From contig DASQDI010000082.1 of the NCBI GenBank assembly GCA_035634255.1, forward strand, positions 1-7,747: a DNA stretch of 7,747 bases, read 5' to 3'. How positions within the stretch are numbered: position 1 is the stretch's first letter; every line of letters begins with the position of its first letter. This document shows, piece after piece, positions 5,110 through 7,747 of the stretch. Origin of the DNA: DATLMR01 sp035634255. GTDB taxonomy: Bacteria; Acidobacteriota; Blastocatellia; UBA7656. The notes below the pieces were generated by a model that saw only the letters and a list, made by a program, of their open reading frames with translations, was not told the origin of the DNA and ran no database searches. A program made the position numbers and the translations under genes.

Positions 5110-6240
5110 TTGGAATCTGCCCTGTCAACCCGCGCCTGGGTCGCCCTGAGCTTCGTCAACGGGGTCGGGAGGAGGACCGCCGCGTCGCTCCTTGAGAAGT
5201 TCGGCTCCCCCACCGCCTGTTTCAACGCGAGCGAGAAAGCGCTCGAATCCGCCGGATTCAAACGCGAAACCATCGGAGCTCTGAGGGGCGACGGGCCGCA
5301 CGAGCGCGCCGCCCGCGAGCTGGAAGAGTTGGGGCGGATGGGCGCGAGCGTCCTCGCGCTCGCGGACCCTTCCTACCCGGCCCTGCTCCGCGAGACCTAC
5401 GACCCTCCGATCGTGCTCTACTGCCTCGGGGACGCGGCCCGCGCATTCGCCCAGCCCTGCGTCGCGATAGTCGGCTCGCGCCATTGCTCAACGTACGGCC
5501 GCAACGTGTCGGGCATGCTCGGCCGAGAGCTCGGGGAGCGCGGGGTCACCATAGTCTCCGGCCTCGCGCGCGGCATCGACACGGCCGCGCACCGGGGCGC
5601 AATCGAAGGGGGAGGGGTGACCGTCGCGGTGATGGGGACCGGCCTCGACATCATTTACCCTAAAGAGAACCGAAAGCTCTCGGAAGAGATCGTCAGGCAG
5701 GGCGCTCTGCTGACAGAGTTCCCGCTCGGCACGCCGCCGCTCCCGCAGAATTTCCCTTTCAGGAACCGGGTCATCAGCGGGGTGACGCTCGGGGTGCTCG
5801 TGGTGGAGGGGGCGGAGCGGAGCGGCTCGCTCATCACGGCGCGGATGGCTTACGAGCAGGGGCGCGACGTGTTCGCGGTCCCCGGCAACATAACTTCGTC
5901 CAAGAGCTTCGGCCCCAATTACCTGATCAAGGACGGGGCCCGGCTCGTGCAGACGTGGAGGGACGTGGTCGACGAGTTCCCGTCGGAGATCAAGTCGGGC
6001 ATACTGGCGCAGGAGGGCCCGGAGCAGTTGAGCCTGAAGGTCGATCTCGACGAGTTCGGGCTCTCCGACCTTGAGCGCGAAGTGCTCGGTTCGCTCAGGT
6101 CGGACGAGCCGGTCCACATCGATCAATTGATCCTGAAGATGAATCCGAGCCCCGGCGAGTTGATGAGCGCGCTCCTGAGACTGGAGATGACGGAGCGCAT
6201 AAAACAATTGCCGGGTAAGAGCTTTATTTTAAAGCTCTAA
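5110..6240 (+). CDS. dprA: DprA/Smf DNA-processing protein
   Basis: A 376-residue protein from TTG 5110. The same frame is open back to TTG 5020, but that codon lies in a promoter -35 box, whereas GGAG (5098-5101) sits 8 bases before 5110 and the N-terminus then begins as in the family (RAWVALSFVNGVG). Order of parts: an N-terminal helix-hairpin-helix-like segment (about 8-35); the Rossmann-like core with VAIVGSR (118-124), SGLARGID (150-157), GTGLDIIYP (176-184), FRNRVISG (217-224) and SGSLITA (238-244); and a C-terminal winged-helix region (about 314-376). Family knowledge: DprA binds single-stranded DNA entering during natural transformation, protects it and loads RecA, in the cytoplasm. 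It is followed by topA, a common bacterial neighbourhood. Both comM and dprA being intact suggests a functional transformation pathway, though uptake genes are not in view. Confidence 0.94.
   Translation: MESALSTRAWVALSFVNGVGRRTAASLLEKFGSPTACFNASEKALESAGFKRETIGALRGDGPHERAARELEELGRMGASVLALADPSYPALLRETYDPPIVLYCLGDAARAFAQPCVAIVGSRHCSTYGRNVSGMLGRELGERGVTIVSGLARGIDTAAHRGAIEGGGVTVAVMGTGLDIIYPKENRKLSEEIVRQGALLTEFPLGTPPLPQNFPFRNRVISGVTLGVLVVEGAERSGSLITARMAYEQGRDVFAVPGNITSSKSFGPNYLIKDGARLVQTWRDVVDEFPSEIKSGILAQEGPEQLSLKVDLDEFGLSDLEREVLGSLRSDEPVHIDQLILKMNPSPGELMSALLRLEMTERIKQLPGKSFILKL
6218..6238. repeat. perfect 9-base palindrome at the dprA stop codon
   Basis: AGAGCTTTA (6218-6226) and TAAAGCTCT (6230-6238) are exact reverse complements around a TTT loop, and the arm runs into the TAA stop. 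The stem is A/T-rich and no T-run follows, so it is not a typical intrinsic terminator. It could slow 3' exonucleases or be a protein-binding palindrome. Confidence 0.5.
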
Positions 6241-6275
6241 TGTAAAACGCGGGCGCTGGCCGTCCGGGGGCATAC

Positions 6276-6304
6276 TTGACACTGTGTAAGCGCGACTGTA
6301 AAGT
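6276..6304 (+). promoter_or_regulatory. topA: candidate sigma70-type promoter for topA
   Basis: A perfect TTGACA (6276-6281) is followed after 17 bases by TAAAGT (6299-6304). The start would be near 6311, giving a leader of about 67 bases. A small inverted repeat CGACT/AGTCG (6293-6297 with 6302-6306) overlaps the -10, and CTGCA/TGCAG (6332-6336 with 6340-6344) forms a tight hairpin in the leader. The promoter gives topA its own transcription apart from dprA, which fits the supercoiling-sensitive regulation known for topA genes. Confidence 0.6.
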
Positions 6305-6377
6305 CGATATTTTTAAGAGAGTGTCGATTCGCTGCATGTTGCAGAGGCTATCAGTCACTCGGCAGGCGTAAGCAATT

Positions 6378-7747
6378 ATGGCTAAAGCATTAGTAGTAGT
6401 CGAATCCCCATCGAAGGCGAAGACGATAAACAAGTATCTCGGCCCGGAGTTCGAGGTGATTGCCTCAGTGGGTCACATCAAGGACCTGCCGAAGAAGGGA
6501 ATCGGCATCGATTTCGACAACCAGTTCGAGCCGACCTACGAGGTGATTCCGGGGAAAGAGAAGGTCATCAGGCAGCTGAAGTCGGCGGCCAAGGACGCCG
6601 ACACGATCTACGTGGCGACCGACCCCGACCGCGAGGGCGAGGCCATCGGCTGGCACATAAAGGAAGAGCTTGAAGGCCGGGGGAAGAGCCGCAAGACGGT
6701 CCGCCGCGTGCTCTTCAACGAGATCACCAAGTCGGCCATCCAGGAGTCTTTCAGGCACCCGACGGAGATCGACCAGAACCTCGTCGACGCGCAGCAGGCC
6801 CGCCGCCTGCTCGACCGGATCGTGGGGTACCAGGTGAGCCCTCTGCTCTGGGACAAGGTCAGGCGCGGGCTGTCCGCGGGCCGCGTTCAGTCGGTCGCCC
6901 TGCGCCTCGTGGTCGAGCGCGAGCGGGACATCCTCGCCTTCGTGCCGACCGAGTACTGGACGATAACCGCGAACCTGTCGGCGAAGCTGCCCCCGGCTTT
7001 CGACGCCCGGCTCTTCCGCGTCGACGAGAAGACCGTCAAGACCTCGGACTTCGGCGAAGACCTGAAGAAGAACGAGGTCCACATAAAGGAAGAGAAGCAG
7101 GCCAAAGAGATCCTCGCCGAGTTGAAGAGCCAGAGCTTCGTCGTCTCTTCCGTCACGACCAGGGAGAAGAAGCGGAACCCCGTGCCTCCCTTCATCACCT
7201 CGAAGCTACAGCAGGAGGCCTCGCGCAAGCTGCGCTTCCCGGTCAAGAAGGCCATGCAGCTCGCGCAGAAGCTATACGAAGGGATCGAGATCGGCAAGGA
7301 GGGGCTGGTCGGACTGATAACGTATATGAGGACCGACTCCACGCGGGTCGCGGACTCGGCGCTGGCCGAAGTCCGGGATTACGTCGGCGGCCAGTTCGGC
7401 GCGGACTACCTGCCGGAGAGGGCGATCCAGTACCGCTCGAAGAAGGACGCGCAGGACGCGCACGAAGCGATCCGCCCCACCTCCGTGCTCCGCACCCCGG
7501 ACAGCGTCGCGCCTTTCCTCGGCAAGGACGAGCTCGCGCTCTACAAGCTCATCTGGCAGAGGTTCGTGGCCTCGCAGATGATGCCCGCCATCTTCGACCA
7601 GACGACGATAGACATCAAGGCGGGCCCGCGCTACCTCTTCAGGGCCACGGGCGCGGTCCTGAAGTTCAACGGGTTCCTCGCGGTCTACGAGGAGGGCAAG
7701 GACGAGAAGGACGAGGACGACGAGGAGCAGGCTTTGAAGCTCCCCCG
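6378..7747 (+). CDS. topA: DNA topoisomerase I (3' end outside the window)
   Basis: The first 456 codons of a type IA topoisomerase; the frame stays open to the last base, so the gene is cut by the window, not broken. The TOPRIM domain is at the start: E9 in VVESPSKAKT and the metal-binding acidic run DPDREGE (82-88). Next come the LDRIVGYQVSPLLW region (145-158) and the SAGRVQSVALR motif (167-176). The catalytic tyrosine is Tyr316 in GLITYMRTDSTR, matching E. coli Tyr319. A HEAIRPT motif is at 362-368. An acidic insert (KDEKDEDDEE, 441-450) lies near the visible end. The enzyme relaxes negative supercoils by single-strand passage, in the cytoplasm. The C-terminal zinc-finger or basic repeats, if present, lie beyond 7747. 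The ribosome binding site is weak: AGG at 6364-6366, 11 bases before ATG. Confidence 0.96.
   Translation, partial: MAKALVVVESPSKAKTINKYLGPEFEVIASVGHIKDLPKKGIGIDFDNQFEPTYEVIPGKEKVIRQLKSAAKDADTIYVATDPDREGEAIGWHIKEELEGRGKSRKTVRRVLFNEITKSAIQESFRHPTEIDQNLVDAQQARRLLDRIVGYQVSPLLWDKVRRGLSAGRVQSVALRLVVERERDILAFVPTEYWTITANLSAKLPPAFDARLFRVDEKTVKTSDFGEDLKKNEVHIKEEKQAKEILAELKSQSFVVSSVTTREKKRNPVPPFITSKLQQEASRKLRFPVKKAMQLAQKLYEGIEIGKEGLVGLITYMRTDSTRVADSALAEVRDYVGGQFGADYLPERAIQYRSKKDAQDAHEAIRPTSVLRTPDSVAPFLGKDELALYKLIWQRFVASQMMPAIFDQTTIDIKAGPRYLFRATGAVLKFNGFLAVYEEGKDEKDEDDEEQALKLP

Noticed and set aside
5488..6207. 239-codon minus-strand open frame opposite dprA
   Set aside because: It is antisense to conserved dprA, has a low-complexity Arg/His/Leu-rich translation, and shows no motif or start signal.
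6465..7082. 205-codon minus-strand open frame opposite topA
   Set aside because: A shadow of the topA reading frame in GC-rich DNA; topA motifs on the plus strand explain the constraint.

Overview
The window is a GC-rich bacterial chromosome segment. The protein repertoire (an exported S9 oligopeptidase with a seven-repeat propeller, and ComM, DprA and TopA close together) and the strong purine-rich Shine-Dalgarno sites fit an Acidobacteriota-type genome. That assignment is an inference from gene style only; no rRNA or other taxonomic marker is present.

Layout from left to right. At 103-1647 (+) is a complete ComM/YifB-family AAA+ ATPase, with a candidate promoter at the window edge. At 1648-1930 is a 283-base stretch that is clearly more AT-rich than its surroundings. 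It holds a candidate 59-codon, cysteine-containing small ORF (1755-1934) that was not previously listed as a gene and whose stop overlaps the next start by ATGA. Next, at 1931-2164 (+), is a 77-residue secreted miniprotein with ten cysteines in a 46-residue mature part. The cysteines form two tandem C-x3-C-x6-C-x3-C modules. A bidirectional hairpin at 2226-2261 separates it from the convergent S9 peptidase gene at 2274-4304 (-). Upstream of that, also on the minus strand, are two small hypothetical genes (4378-4629 and 4658-4903) that look like a two-gene operon ending in a strong hairpin. A divergent intergenic region (4904-5109) carries candidate promoters in both directions plus overlapping inverted repeats. 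It is followed by dprA (5110-6240, +) and then topA (6378 to the window end, +, 3' truncated), which has a good sigma70-type promoter of its own.

Functionally, ComM (branch migration of recombination intermediates) and DprA (loading RecA on incoming single strands) both serve natural transformation, and TopA manages supercoiling. These are core housekeeping or competence genes. The accessory content is the S9 peptidase, the two small unknown proteins and the cysteine-rich pair between comM and the peptidase. That pair is the part most worth a second look; no complete new system can be demonstrated from sequence alone.
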